The notes: a model not told the origin generated them from the sequence alone. A stretch of 64,000 nt of DNA from Pardosa pseudoannulata (GCA_032207245.1 CM063509.1:3866297-3930296); one strand, 5' to 3'; counted from the first letter of the stretch, positions 22,558 through 34,682 are shown. Translations and numbers: made by a program.

Positions 22558-23123
22558 TGTAAGGGATTTGCACCCACGAATCGTGTGTGCTTTGATGACA
22601 TCGGCAGAATCGCCCCATTTGACCCCTTCCAACCGGTGTTTCTTAGGAAAAGTAAGAAGCGGGCAGGCAAAAGGGGGCCTGATAAGGATGTTTCAGTATC
22701 ATTGTTTGTCTTTCCAGGGCCTAGGAATAGGAGGGTATGCTCAAGTTTCAATACAGCCCCCCCCCTAAAGAAGGGAGAGATCTACAAGAGGGCAGTTGGA
22801 GTTCAGCAGAGAGTTGGATTCGAGCCAGCGATCGACACACATCCCTCTGCTTTGAAGGAAAAGAACTTTATTCCTTTTGTTTTCTTTGTGGACATGCAGT
22901 TATGATTTGGATTGTCGTCAGGCTCTGAGACTCAGAAATATGGTATACGATTTACTTTGTTTTTTAAATTTTGTAAATAAATGTTCTTTTGTCTGTCCGA
23001 GCTTCCGGAGGAACTATTTTAAGTAGAGGCATCCCAGTGACCACGTCCGAACATACTTGCACCAGTACAGTAGGCAAGCAGGTCCCACACAAATATAGCG
23101 CCCCAGAACAGGGTGCTATTACA
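22558..23123. mobile_element. Solo LTR, 566 bp, 5-bp target duplication
   Basis: Begins TGTAAGGG and ends ATTACA, flanked by CTGTA at 22553-22557 and 23124-23128. Unit B has the empty site (GCTGTATTTATGAG near 42628-42641) with a single CTGTA. It contains an AATAAA at about 22976. The open frames inside (22568-22928) have no recognisable product. TG...CA ends plus a 5-bp duplication indicate an LTR retrotransposon that lost its interior by LTR recombination. Its family is not assigned. Confidence 0.88.
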
Positions 23124-23167
23124 CTGTATTTATGAGAAAATGCTTTATTAAATACAGTACAAACATA

Positions 23168-24142
23168 TCATTTTCCCCTAGCGTGAGAGTGAAGATGAGT
23201 ATTTAAATGACCTTTTCTAGAAAATGCTTTATTACATAAACTACAAGCATATGGTCTCTCCCCAGTGTGCGAACGAACATGAATATCTAAGTCACTTTTT
23301 ATAGAATAGGCTTTCTGACATACATTGCAAGCATATGGTTTCTCCCCAGTATGTGAACGAACATGAATATCTAAGAGGATTTTTTTAGAAAAGGTTTTTA
23401 TACATATATTGCAAGCATACGGTTTCTCCCCAGTATGGGAACGAAGATGAATATCAAGCATGCCTTTCACAGAAAATGATTTTGTACACAGACTACAAGC
23501 ATATGGTTTTTCCCCAGTGTGAGAACGAAGATGAATATTAAGCTTACCTTTTTCTGAAAATGCTTTGTTACAAAAATTGCAAGGATATGGTTTTTCCCCA
23601 GTGTGAGAGCGAAGATGAGTAGTTAAGTGATATTTTCTAGAAAATGCTTTATGACATACAGAACAAGCATATGGTTTCTCCCCAGTATGACAACGAAGAT
23701 GAATATCTAAGTGGCTTTTTCTAGAATAGGCTTTCTCACATACATTGCAAGCATACGGTTTTTCTCCAGTGTGGGAACGAGCATGAATATCCAAGTGGTA
23801 TTTTCTAGAAAAAGATTTCGTACATACATTGCAAGCATACGGTTTTTCACCAGTGTGAGAGCGAGTATGAATATCTAAGTGGTATTTTCTAGAAAATGGT
23901 TTCATACATACGTCGCACACATATGGTTTTTCCCCAGTGTGTGTACAAAGATGAAGTATTAAGCTTTGTTTTAGAGAAAATGATTTGTTACACACATTAC
24001 AGGTAAATGGTTTTTCTTCAGTGTGGGTAAGAAGATGAGCCCCTAAATTACTTTCAGAAAATGATTTCTTACAAACACTACATGTAAATGGGCTTTCCTT
24101 ATAGTCTATGGAACTTAAGTGATCCAATGTACTTTTATCCAT
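23168..24142 (-). CDS. C2H2 zinc-finger protein, 11 fingers (unit A)
   Basis: A 324-aa probable nuclear DNA-binding protein; target unknown. It starts MDKSTLDHLSSIDYKESP, then eleven C2H2 fingers with TGEKP/TGERP linkers run to the C-terminus (HLHSHARGK). Finger 1 (FTCSVCKKSFSES-NLGAHLLTH) has 11 instead of 12 residues between Cys2 and His1. The other ten are canonical. Helix position 6 is usually Ile or another non-basic residue, unusual for strong guanine contacts. The stop interrupts what was once a longer array. The AATAAA that would serve as poly(A) signal (23144-23149, minus strand) is the Asn-Lys codon pair of the next, dead finger. The paralogue at 43445-44800 shares the N-terminus almost residue for residue. 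Confidence 0.93.
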   Translation of the reverse strand: MDKSTLDHLSSIDYKESPFTCSVCKKSFSESNLGAHLLTHTEEKPFTCNVCNKSFSLKQSLILHLCTHTGEKPYVCDVCMKPFSRKYHLDIHTRSHTGEKPYACNVCTKSFSRKYHLDIHARSHTGEKPYACNVCEKAYSRKSHLDIHLRCHTGEKPYACSVCHKAFSRKYHLTTHLRSHTGEKPYPCNFCNKAFSEKGKLNIHLRSHTGEKPYACSLCTKSFSVKGMLDIHLRSHTGEKPYACNICIKTFSKKILLDIHVRSHTGEKPYACNVCQKAYSIKSDLDIHVRSHTGERPYACSLCNKAFSRKGHLNTHLHSHARGK

Positions 24143-26089
24143 ATCAACAACAAACAGAATTCTAATACACCTATCTTAATTTTTTTTCAAGGTACTTTTT
24201 AGTGGAGATACTATTTTAAACATATTTAAAATAGTATATTAGTTTACATCCCATTTTTTTTTTCGATTTAACAATTGTCATTTCAAGTATTATATACATA
24301 TATATTTTTTAAAACATTCTTGATTACGAGACTCGTACCTTCAATAAGATAGTCCAACTATAAGGCAGATGACAAAGATTAATCTTCATTTTTAGGTCTT
24401 TAACATGTTAATTAAAATAAATATGGACTTGCTTGTAGGATAAGATGTACTTGCTTATAAATTCTCCCATAAAAGACCTTACACACTAAAATTTTACAGT
24501 ATTACAAACATCTTCTACTGAAGTATAAAGTTCCTTATATACAAAAATATCAATATAACATTCTGTTGAACAGTCAAGAGCCATTTATAGAGAAATGACC
24601 TAAGAGATATGTAACCTGCAAAGTAATAAAGAAAAGGTATAGTACAAGTCTTGTCTAAATGATTTCTTTTATTATTAATTATTATTATTTGGGAGAAGCA
24701 AAGAATAATTTGGACGCTGGTAAACTTTATATAAATGTTTCAAATTAGTGCATAAAACATTTTATGTAATGTAATCTTTGATTTATTCAACTCGTTCTAA
24801 ATAAAGAGCTTTATGTTTATGAAGTGTTGAAAACTGATTTGACGAATGAGTAAAATTTAAAGTCTTTTAACAATCCCAATTATTTTTATTATTGTTTCTG
24901 GGGATTTAGTAACTGTTTTATTTAAAGTAAAAGAAATTTCAATTTTAGTGCAGAAATATTGGTGAAGCTCTTAGTAAGCAAAAGAAATGTTATACATAAC
25001 AGGAAGCAATCATCATTCAGAGTCAATCTTTGATGCAAAAATTCATTGTGACATGAATTTAGGAGTTCAACTTTCATAAGTATTAAGATTTCCAAAGGTG
25101 AAGCTGGTATTTAGATTCCTAACAAATTTTATTAGTCATCAAAGATTTTGAAGGATGTCAGTCCTTTGTTTACTTTCGATTTAACTATGTCTGAACTGTA
25201 TCGAAAGATGAATAAAGCAGCATTTACCAGTCTTACACATAGTAACTGACATATATAATACTCCTCTTTGAAAGGAAAACATTAAATATTATGAAGCATT
25301 ATTATCAGTTAGTCACTGAGAGTAATTTTTAAAAATTAGGAAGTCTTTCTTGGATATTAATTAAAAACAGTAAATTATAGTTTATGACAGATATGTAACT
25401 ATAGTTATTATTTTGGAATTATTATAAATATTAATAAATTAATCATTAAATCTAAAACTACAATTATGCTGTTTGCATAATTAATTTCCTTTTGCACATC
25501 ACTTAAACTTCTAACATGTTTATTCTAATGAACTTGAGTTTCTTTATTCTAATAAGTGGAATAACAACATTGTTTTTGAAGACAGACTTGCAATAACAGG
25601 AACTAAAGTCCTGAAATTTAACAATTTCAAAACCGTTATCAGACCTTTTATCAAACAAATAGAAAGCACATGTCTACAGACATTTATGTTTAAGAAGTTT
25701 ACACATAAAGGATCAGGTGTGCTACATTATAATTCTAAAGTTTTATGATAGAAAAGTTATTATATGCTGTCACAGCTTTTATTGAATACTGTTATGTCAT
25801 CTGTGTAATGGAATAATTCACAATAATTATTACATATATTATTTAACTCAATAATATATGTAATAATAAGTACTAATAAGAAAGTTATAAATTAGCAAGC
25901 ATAAAATAAACATTGCCACCCTGAGGTACATCTAACTCTGCAAATAAAATTGATCATTATGAAATATATAATTATGCAGTGTCGCACAGTCTAGTGATTT
26001 GTATATGATTTGCATAGACATCCTTAGGCAATTTAATATTATTACTGGTTTTTTTTGTTACCATATTTAGATTTTTAATATCTATGCTA
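24143..26089. other. Upstream region of unit-A gene; no further gene seen
   Basis: AT-rich. Bases 24143-25355 are colinear with 44801-47215 of unit B except for the T1 element there. Homology with B stops at about 25360. A TTCTGTTTGTTGTTGAT stretch immediately precedes the ATG and could be a splice acceptor polypyrimidine tract. No upstream exon was recognised. Confidence 0.5.
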
Positions 26090-26093
26090 TTAA

Positions 26094-26413
26094 CCCACTG
26101 AACGGACGCGTCGACGGGGGTTCGACAGCGAATTCCTGTTCGAAAATGGACCTGTCGACCCCTTCTCGTTCGCACTCGTATAACTTGTATCGCACACTTT
26201 TGAGGGAAAAAAATATTGCAAAGCGATAATAAATGAAAGAAACTAATTTTGAATAACGGTACTCCTTTTCCTTGCAGGGAAAATAATTTAAAAGTAGCTT
26301 GACAACTTTTAAACCGGCAATTCTAGTATGGTACGGCAAGTTCCGTCTGGAATTTACGAAAAGGGTGACTGTTTTGAAAGGGAAAAAGGTGGGGAGGGTG
26401 GTCGGTGGATGGG
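26094..26413. mobile_element. piggyBac-like MITE, 320 bp (copy 1)
   Basis: Flanked by TTAA (26090-26093 and 26414-26417), with termini CCCACTGAA...GGTGGATGGG giving a CCCA/TGGG inverted end. TTAA duplication and CCC ends are typical of piggyBac-superfamily elements. Internal sequence (GTCGACGGGGGTTCGACAGC near 26109) matches copies at 29799-30110 and 52069-52378. No transposase. Confidence 0.85.
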
Positions 26414-26417
26414 TTAA

Positions 26418-27959
26418 ATACACCATTTTAAGATTATAAAATTACAAGTTTCAATTTTAAGTTTCTGGTATTTTACATTTAGTATTGTAGCTCACTCAGT
26501 AAAAGTATAGATTTCATAACCAAAGGGTTGCACGATACACTCCAACCAGACAAAGATCTACTATGTTCATTAATGGTAGATGAGGTGCATGAAATAGGTT
26601 CATAATCTAAGGTTGGGGATATTCTTAGTGCTTTTTTCTAAATGACATGGATTTATTTTTTCTTTAATAAAGCATTGTTGACCACAATTGAATACTTTTT
26701 ATGAAATTTCAGAATCAAAACTGATATAATGGAAGCGAAAGTTATCAAAAGCAGGTTTGAAAGTAGTATTGTTGTCAATTAGTCTTTGTAAGCATTTAGA
26801 AAAATATTTTAACTAAGCACAAGCTTGCAACTGCTGAGGTACTTTCAGAAAGGTGAGAAAAGTGACAAATAATACAGAATAAGTGATTAAAAAGTCACTA
26901 ACCATTGAAAAAAAAAGCGATTTTTTTCTTCTCTTGATTACAGATGCTGTTATTAAGATTTTTCTATTTATTTTAACTCTAAATCAAATGATTCAAGCAA
27001 GACATGATTTTAGAGTCAAATACAAAAAAAAAGGTTAAAAATTTTGTTTAACACAACTAAATATTGTTTTTTATTCAAGAAAATCTATAAATTAGATTTG
27101 AATACATACAATAAATTAATTTTATAATCACAATTTTCTGCATATATTAATGATGTTTTGAAATATGTACATAGCTAGATTACAGTATCTAAACAAAAAT
27201 TGTGAAGAAAAAGAAAAATAGAAATGTGTGCTTTAATGTAAATTACTTTAATGTATCAAATGTACAATTCAGTACAAATGTAGATTTCAGGAACTTCTTT
27301 ACGACTTTTTAAATGACTAAATTCTGGAAACCATATGACTAATTATATTATAATAAGAAAATTAAGATTAGAGCATCCCATTTTTGGTCTTTTAATAGAA
27401 TATTTTGTTACTAATTTTCTTTTTTCAACAACATACTTTTGCTGGAATACACCATGAAAAAAGTGACTAAAGGTGAGAAAAGTGACGGAATTGCAAGCCT
27501 GTAAACATTATAACTGAGAAGGAGAGATTTCAGCCTGCCTTATCTACAAAAAGTTGTTTCTGCATAACGAGATTAATATTTGTAAGTTTGTTATGTAACA
27601 CAAGGAAAATGTGATTGTATTAAGTGTAAGGGCTGCAGACTAAAATGAGATATCGCTACATCACTTATGAACAAAGTATTCCTACTACACCTGAGATTCT
27701 GAACCTATGGCATATGTACCATGCCACTCGACAATTATTTAGGTAGCATGTGAGAGGTACATATTAAATTATTTATATTTACTTACATACATTCTCAAAA
27801 AACAATATTAAAGAAAAAACTTATCTAATCTACAATACTAGAAGCCTTCAAATGTGGATTATGAGCATGAGTGCCACTGTGATATTTTGTACAAAGAGTA
27901 TTTATTATGACAGAAGGGAAACTAGTGCCCTAGACTTTCATAGAACAAAATGGATACAA
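26418..27959. other. No gene seen
   Basis: AT-rich DNA present only in unit A. No open frame above background and no element boundaries recognised. Confidence 0.5.
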
Positions 27960-29560
27960 TATCCAAACCACTTCCGACCGCCCTGTTTTTTTCTTCACGA
28001 TCTTGGCAGAAGCCCCATTTTCTAAAAGTCGGCAAAAAATGGTGTTTTCGGAAAAAATCCCCCCCCCCAAAAAAAAACTATGGATGCACTAGATGGCAAA
28101 TGATCACACAGCATATATTTTACAGATTTTGACTATTTAAAAACTATATAATCACACCAAAAATGAGAAAATTCTTTAAAACAAATTTAAAATCTTTCAT
28201 TAGGGGAACCCCCCTTCCTTAATGATATAATACAAATTTCATACAATAAAAACTATTACAAACCAGGATTGGAAAAAAATTTAAAAAATCAGATTTATTT
28301 GATTTAAGTCAGATTTTTTTTTTCAATTTAAATCAGATTTATTTGATTTTTTTCTGAATTCTAATTTTAATTATTGTTGTGTTTTTATATTTTTTTCAAT
28401 ATACATGGAATAGTTTCTTATAAGTAACAACTGATCTATCTAGTATAATCTACACACTGATTACCTAAAATTAAATACATAAATTTTAATCTAAATACAT
28501 TTCATTATTTTGTAATTGGATGGTGCAAACTAAACAAGATGTAAACTTAAAGAACAGATTAAATATTCCTTTTTAATGCAAACTATTTATTTAAAAAAAC
28601 AAATCACAATTATTTCAATATTTTTTAAGCATCAAATTATGGATTTAACTGTTTCAATAAAAACACTAATTTTTATGTTGTATCCACACCTAATGGGTTA
28701 TGAAGGCTAGAATGAACAATACCAAAAGAAGAAAATTGTCTTTCCATTCTAGCAGATAATGTGACGGCTGTTGTTATTTGTTACACAAACTGGATTTCAA
28801 GTTCTGTAATATTCTCTTTACCCCCCCCCATTACATAAAATAAATTCCACTAGTCATAACTAGTTATTGTACCTACCCCTACTACATACTTTCTGATAAC
28901 AACCCCTAAATTCTTAGAAAACATGCTATCTATTACACTTATTTACTTATTGGTATTTCTGTTCTGACTGATTCCTAATTCTCCTGTCTTTCGAAAGTAG
29001 GTTTTAAGAGAAGTGATAAAAAATGATTTAAATCAATGATTTTTTTTTAAAAAATCAACTGATTTAAATCATGCCAACCCTGTTACAAACAGAAATATTA
29101 AAAAAAAAAAAAAAAAAAAAAGAAAAATAAACAATTAAAAAAAAAGAAAAGAAACATTAAAAAAAAAAGAAAATGACATACAAGAAATTAATGAAAGGAG
29201 GGGGACAGTGTGCTCAACAAATGCAGTAGATGCATACTAGTGGGCAAAGACCTCCCGAATAATCCAACAAAATCTCCTGATACTTCTTAACTACATTGAA
29301 ATCCATAACTAACTAAACTATAATTAAAAAAGCTAAAAAACTGAACAAACAAAATTGTACAACCTCACCTACAAACACGCGACCACACTGACTGAGAAAA
29401 CCATGCAAATGAGCTGGGTTGGGATGCCAATAATCATGTGCACCAAAGGGGCTTAAGTTAAGACCAAGGGTTGCCATTTCAAAGCTACAATGCGAAAAGT
29501 CGCCAAAAGTAACCCGCAACGTCATACATCGCTCGAAAAATTGCCAAGTTAAATAAGAGC
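27960..29560. repeat. Degenerate T1/T2-related element interrupted by a hAT derivative
   Basis: The left part (27960-28110; CCGACCGCC-TGTTTTTTTC, GATCTTGGCA) resembles 39560-39700. The right part (29430-29560) contains GTTGCCATTTCAAAGCTACA and AAAAGTCGCCAAAAG, like 40340-40445. The hAT derivative 28264-29082 sits between them. No clear termini are visible, so it is called as a related, decayed repeat. Poly-A stretches occur at 29100-29170. Confidence 0.5.
28264..29082 (-). mobile_element. hAT-derived non-autonomous element, 819 bp (unit A copy)
   Basis: Termini CAGGATTGG and, in reverse complement, CAGGGTTGG are flanked by an exact 8-bp duplication TTACAAAC (28256-28263 and 29083-29090), the hAT size. 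Subterminal GATTTAAATCA motifs are present. On the minus strand around 28640-28790 it keeps a relic of the hAT C-terminal dimerisation domain (FGIVHSS, LGVDTT, KLVFLLK). Same family as 42670-43479. Confidence 0.88.
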
Positions 29561-29798
29561 ACCAACAAATGCTATTGCCTCCTTTATTGATTCAGACAAT
29601 TTGATTTCATAAATATAACAATTTGAAAAAGTAAAAGGTTTCTATACCATGCAAAAAAAAAAAAAAAAAAAAAAATGAATTTTTAAATAAGTATCGTATA
29701 AAACCCTTATATGAAAACAATCACCCTCTTACTGTGACAAGAGAACAAAGAACATTTTTTAAATTCAAACATCTTTATGTAGATTATAGGGATTTTAA

Positions 29799-30110
29799 CC
29801 CATCCACCAACCACCCTCCCCACCTTTTTCTCTTTCAAAACAGTCACCCTTTTCGTAAATTCCAGACGGAACTTACAGTACCATACTAGAGTTTCCGGTT
29901 TAAACGTTGTCAGGCTACTTTTAAGTTATTTTCCCTGCAAGGTAAAGGAGTTCTGTTACGCAAAATTAGTTTCTTTCATTTATTATCACTTTGCAATACT
30001 TTTTTTTCCTCAAAAGTGTGTTATACAAGTGCGAACAAGAAGGGGTCGACAGGTCCGTTTTCGAACAGGAATTCGCTGTCGAACTCCCATCAACGCGTAC
30101 ATTCAGTGGG
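29799..30110. mobile_element. piggyBac-like MITE, 312 bp (copy 2, inverted relative to copy 1)
   Basis: TTAA at 29795-29798 and 30111-30114; ends CCCATCCACC and CATTCAGTGGG. The internal sequence is the reverse complement of copy 1. No coding capacity. Confidence 0.85.
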
Positions 30111-30114
30111 TTAA

Positions 30115-31790
30115 GATGGTTTTTAAAAGAAATTGAAATGTAACAAGTGGCCACTAAACCATAATTTAACTGGTACATTAATTGAAAACGGTTTGCCCTC
30201 CCTATTATATATCATAGTTTAAAAGAGTCATTCAAAATCTTTTTTGGTTTGTGGTAAAGCTTATAAATTTCCTACTAATTTTTAAATAATCAGTACAGTG
30301 GTAAATGAAAATTTGAATACTGTTTACTCCAAAATGAACATAAAATACTTGGTTGGAATTAAATAATTATATTATTTTTTTTATTTCTGTGTCTTCAAAT
30401 TTAAAATACTGAATAGGAATAATGTAAAATGTAAACATTTTAAAATATCAACAAAAAAAATTAAGAAATAAAACTCATTTACTAATAGTTTGTAAAAATA
30501 TTAATGAACAATTTAAAAGAACAGTTAATATGACACAATCATGCAAAGAATATGTAATACAGATCTAATAAATAATTTTCATGAGCCTAACATTTTTTTT
30601 TAAAAAGTTTATTTGTAAAAGATTAATTGGTACAAAATTTTATTACCTGATGAAGATCTAATCTTGGTGCGAAGTAATCCAACTGCTGAAAATTATTTCT
30701 CTGGTTTGACACTCTTTGGTCAAAAGGCGTCTTGATTTTGTTATTTTTAATAATCTCTGACATTAAAAGCTGCTGTAAATGTCGGGGGGAAGTGGATCAC
30801 TCCAAACTACTTTAAATTTTTGGCCAAAAAGTAGAAGCAATGAATCTGTATCACTCTTGTTCAGAAATAAGAACAATTCAGGAATTATTTTCTTCCTTCT
30901 GGAGTTCTTTTCCTTTAATTGTAAAAAGTCTACAAAATACATTACACCTCTTTTAAAAAAATTCTTAATATAAATAAGAAATATATAAACAAAAACAGAT
31001 TTTAGTATTGTAGTATGCCTATGACAGTGGTAGAAAACTTGTACAAATATACTTTAGTAATATTATATATTAATGAATATATTTTTTATTTTACATAGAG
31101 GGAAGATTAAGGAAAAATTAAAATTCTAATATATATATCTGTCAAGAGTCTGAGAAGTCAAAGAGCCAATGATGTATTAAAATATGAATGATTTCATTGC
31201 AATATTAAATAATAAGTCTTTATTATTTTGTATGTGTAATACTAAATCAAAATATTATGTAATTATAATCAAAAATAACATTCTCCAAACCAAATTAACA
31301 ATTTCTCAGTTTAATGTCTTTATATTCCTTGCTTACAAATGTCGACTTATTTGACTAGTTAATTTTTTAAAGCACAAGTAATTGTGAAAATTAATTGTAA
31401 ATAATAAATGTTTCATACATTCTTTATATGTAATAAAACATATTAGCTAATTATTAAATAAAATTTCATTCTAGAACACAAATGTAACCTAAATTTCTTT
31501 TTCAAAATCTATTTAGCAATATCAATAAAATATTTTAAAATTATTAAACTGACTCACTTAGCTCAAATTGTTAAAAAAAAATATTTTTTCAGTATTCCAA
31601 ATTTTTTAAAAAGTCGTACTTACGGCTATGAATCTTCTTTTAGTTTTAAACACATTTATTTTACAACACAAGACAAAGATTAAATAGGGCTAGTTACATT
31701 ATAAAGTGCTAGAAGTACAGTTCACAATATATATAAAATTACTTATGTAGTAACTTGTGTTGTTAAGTCCATGTCTATGGTTTAGTCTAT
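30115..31790. other. No gene seen (end of unit A)
   Basis: AT-rich. From 31190 it is colinear again with unit B (48206-49060). No open frame is conserved between copies. Confidence 0.5.
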
Positions 31791-31909
31791 GTTTACTAAA
31801 ATGCAGGCTTTTTAGTCTATGGACTGGAGCTTCTGCACAGTGAACCGGTACCCAGCCATGTGCGCATGCTCACCTTATTTTTATGCCGTTCTCTACCTGT
31901 TGTGCTCTA

Positions 31910-31923
31910 ATGCGCATGCGCAT
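31910..31923. promoter_or_regulatory. Palindromic NRF1/EWG-type motif
   Basis: ATGCGCATGCGCAT is a perfect 14-base palindrome containing TGCGCATGCGCA, the consensus of NRF1 (erect wing in insects). A related GTGCGCATGC lies at 31859-31868. No adjacent gene is recognised, so activity is unproven. Confidence 0.3.
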
Positions 31924-32654
31924 GGGCTTAAAAAATCTATTTTGGTACCGTTTCACCGAAAGATGCTGTGGCAACCTTTGATACGCTTGGCATAGCAAAT
32001 GCAAACTTAATCATAATAGTAACCATATTGGCAACGTCAAATTAGTAGCCAAACTGTCATGAATAAGGCAATTTGTCGCAACGTCACGAACTTCTATAAT
32101 GCCCTTCACATTCATTTTCATGTTTACAACAGCCAATAGACAAACAATAAACTGCCCTTCCATTTGAAACTAAAGCCAGAATTGTCATAGTTTGAGAATT
32201 TGCCCTACTGCATATTTGCCCTTATTGTGTGTTTATATATCTGATTATTATATCGTGTATTACTACGATATTAAATTAATTATACACTTAGTTTGAGCTA
32301 TATTCTTATCCCCTAATCAGGCATAATAATCCAATTAAAAGAAACGAAAAATTTTCCAGTCTTCTTAGAACAACAACTTTTTATTCCATCATATTTTTAT
32401 AAATTCTTTAGAGCAAAACCAAAACTTGCAAACGATAAACTTGTAACAAACTGCAAACGATTTTTAAACTAAAAATAAATCATTCAGTCTGTGCTACCGC
32501 ATCATTCTCTCCCCAGTAACAAAGTTACGATACTAATTAAATATATTATAAGACAAATAAAATTAATAAATGTAAATTAAATACTACTATTTGTACAAAC
32601 TAAAATTTACAAAATATAGCTCCCCAAATATAGTTCTAAATATAGGCTTTATAA
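31924..32654. other. No gene seen
   Basis: Single-copy-looking AT-rich sequence between unit A and the Copia fragment, with no recognisable open frame. Confidence 0.5.
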
Positions 32655-32689
32655 CGAGAAGGCAGTTTTATTTCTCTACCTGAACGAGA

Positions 32690-33164
32690 AAGACAGGAAA
32701 AGCTCTTGAATCGTTCTGTGGTGCTGAAATGGTAGATAGAAAGTCTTTCAGTGGATATGTTCTAATATTGGGTGGTGCTTCAATATCTTGGTGCAGCAAG
32801 AAGCAGTCTACTGTTGCTTTATCTTCGGCTGAAGCTGAATATGTGGCTGCTGCCCTTGCCACAAAAAGAAGTTTTATGGATAAGGGGTCTGCTGAAGGAA
32901 CTAGGGATGTCCAACTTTATCCCATCACCTTCAGTTATAAAAGTAGACAACCAAGCGTCTATGTTCATCGCACAGTATCAAACTACATCTGAACGTAGTA
33001 AACACATGGATATTAAGCATCTTTTCATCCGTGACCTCGTTGAACAAGGTGTAATTCAACTGGAATATGTAAACTCCAAAGAAAACGTAGCCGATGTTTT
33101 GACCAAAAATATTTCAAAGACGGTGTTAATCAACTTGAGAAAATACTCGGGTTTCTGTAAATAA
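32690..33164 (+). pseudogene. Ty1/Copia RNase H fragment (C-terminus of pol)
   Basis: One frame gives VDRKSFSGYVLILGGASISW, then CSKKQSTVALSSAEAEYVAA, the Copia RNase H core. A frameshift near 32870 leads into EVLWIRGLLKELG, KVDNQASMFIAQ and KHMDIKHLFIRDLVEQG, then VADVLTKNISKTVL. This ends at the natural stop (33162-33164). Upstream, only a collapsed FC-AEMVDRKS piece of the preceding motif remains, so most of the polyprotein is gone. Dead 3' fragment. Confidence 0.9.
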
Positions 33165-33204
33165 CCCTTCCATGTGTGATAAAGCATACTTTGGCAAGGA
33201 GGAG

Positions 33205-33382
33205 TGTCAGAACTAAATTAATCCTACATGTTCTTTTTACCTGCCAAAGCATTGCTATGATTATTGCCTCAATGTCTTTTTATTTATTCTGTATAGTATT
33301 TTGTATTTCCTGGTTTGGCAACATTAAGTTAAGTTAATAAATAAGTAATATCTGTAGAATTGCGTGTGTTGGCTTGCTTACA
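33205..33382 (+). repeat. Probable Copia 3' LTR, about 178 bp
   Basis: The purine tract GGCAAGGAGGAG directly precedes TGTCAGAACTAAATT, about 40 bases after the RNase H stop, the expected site of the 3' LTR. The right end is set at GCTTGCTTACA. It contains AATAAATAAGTAA near 33337. No target duplication can be checked because the 5' part is lost. Confidence 0.6.
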
Positions 33383-34682
33383 CTTTTTCTCTTCTATTTA
33401 TCAAAATATATCTGCCTTTAGTAATATTTTTTGCATCAATAAGTACCTATCATTTTTTATAGTTATCTTTATATTCATATATGGTTGTCAATATGAATGT
33501 GTGTTTCTTTTTCATACAAAACCATGTGGTTCGTCATAAATTTCCTTAATTTTGGACAACATTTATTATTATCAACAAAATAAGCACTGTAGCAAATTTG
33601 CACCTCTGCTTCCTATTCTACCACGTAATATAGCATGATCTATTAACGTTGTTAATCAACTTACAGCAGTAATACGGTAATGTAATTTGGGGTCAAACTT
33701 CTATTTTACCATAAAAAAAGTGTGAGCAAATTTAATATAAGATACAAATTCGAGGCAGATTTAATCGCTAGTATGTAAACATATATTTTGTTATTTTTAT
33801 TCATTGATATTCAGAACAGTTTTCATTTGTATGTTTTTTTACAAATCTACCCGATAAGTCATAGAGTAACTAACTTTGGACAGAAATCCTTGATACCGCC
33901 AAATGCACATATTCAATATTAATACATCTTCTGTCCACCCTGACGTGTGACAATATAACAAAAAAAAAATTTTTTTTTTCATATAGTTGGCTGTTATTGA
34001 ATATTTAGAGTAACTCAAAATAATATAGTGGCTTCAAAACATGGAAAGAAGCATTCTAATCGCCAATATAAGTTTTCAAGCAAAGCAAATTTATGACAAG
34101 GGAATTCTATTTCAGCCGAAACAAAATATAATTGAGTTTTGATTATCCGATACTGTCGGGATCAAAGCGGATCACGTTAATAAAAATCTGGCTAATTGGA
34201 TAATTTTATAATCCGTCTATGGTTTCATGTAACTTCCTCCACACATTTTCCGCGATATTGGCAGATGTAGCATTGTCTATTTTTCGCATATTAGAAATGG
34301 CCTGCGTAGAAAATAAGATTTAATACCTTTTTATTTTCTACGAAATTGGTAAAAAAACGGGATATAAAAAGACAAAAAATTCTGGGATTACAGGCTGTGG
34401 AATACGGAAAGGATGGAGATATGAGAGAAGGCTTGCAAGGATTATGTAAAAAAGAATAGATAAAATATCCTTAATGACAATTGAGAAAGCTCTACACTCC
34501 AATTTCTGCATGTTTGCTTTGGTCTAACATGGAAATGTATTAAAATCGTGTGGAATAGAAATGGACTGATCATTTTGGTTTTGAGTCATTACCGAAGTTG
34601 ATTGCGAACAGTACTGAAAATAAAGATTTTCGTGGGAAACATTTTTGGTTTGTTTTGGAGCGCTACTGCGTTATTATTGGCT
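33383..34682. other. No gene seen; possible pogo-type remnants
   Basis: AT-rich. Around 34135-34220, words such as TGATTATCCGATAC and GGATAATTTTATAATCCG recall pogo/jerky-type ends, but no matching second end is found. Confidence 0.35.

Larger units (their letters stand above)
21500..23167 (-). pseudogene. Dead 3' extension of the unit-A zinc-finger array
   Basis: Directly after the stop of the gene at 23168-24142, the same frame reads YVCTVFNKAFSHKYS. After the solo LTR (22558-23123) it goes on with LNIHFSSHSGED. Further left come finger relics (CMK-FYSKSHCDTHL; LCTKSFSKKGDINIHF; IGEKPYACS). After the pogo insertion (21602-22341) there is CICNESFSPKWSFHIYHHSH followed by QKKPFVCSICKKL. Stops, frameshifts and lost ligands show decay. 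The gene therefore once had at least four more fingers. Unit B carries the same relic at 41600-43444. Confidence 0.85.
18720..31790. repeat. Direct segmental duplication, unit A
   Basis: Homologous in the same orientation to 35548-49065. Anchors: 18723-18830 with 35550-35650; 19740-20340 with 35745-37830; 20345-20780 with 37850-39480; 20980-21600 with 40976-41700; 22345-24480 with 42422-45140; 24650-25355 with 45300-47210; 31190-31790 with 48206-49060. Differences are mainly insertions listed separately. A-only material: 19055-19739, 22558-23123 and about 25360-31185. Confidence 0.9.

Noticed and set aside
22568..22928. Overlapping open frames (63-106 aa) as a gene
   Set aside because: They lie wholly inside the solo LTR 22558-23123, absent from unit B, with no recognised domain.
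23168..24142. Reading the 84-base periodic zinc-finger coding sequence as a CRISPR-like or satellite array
   Set aside because: The periodicity is the 28-residue C2H2 finger in an intact reading frame.
31910..31923. A strong promoter call at the GCGCATGCGC palindrome
   Set aside because: A single motif without a CpG-rich context, start site or downstream gene; kept only as a low-confidence regulatory motif.
34135..34260. A further pogo/jerky element
   Set aside because: Only one terminus-like stretch and no matching inverted end or clear coding relic.
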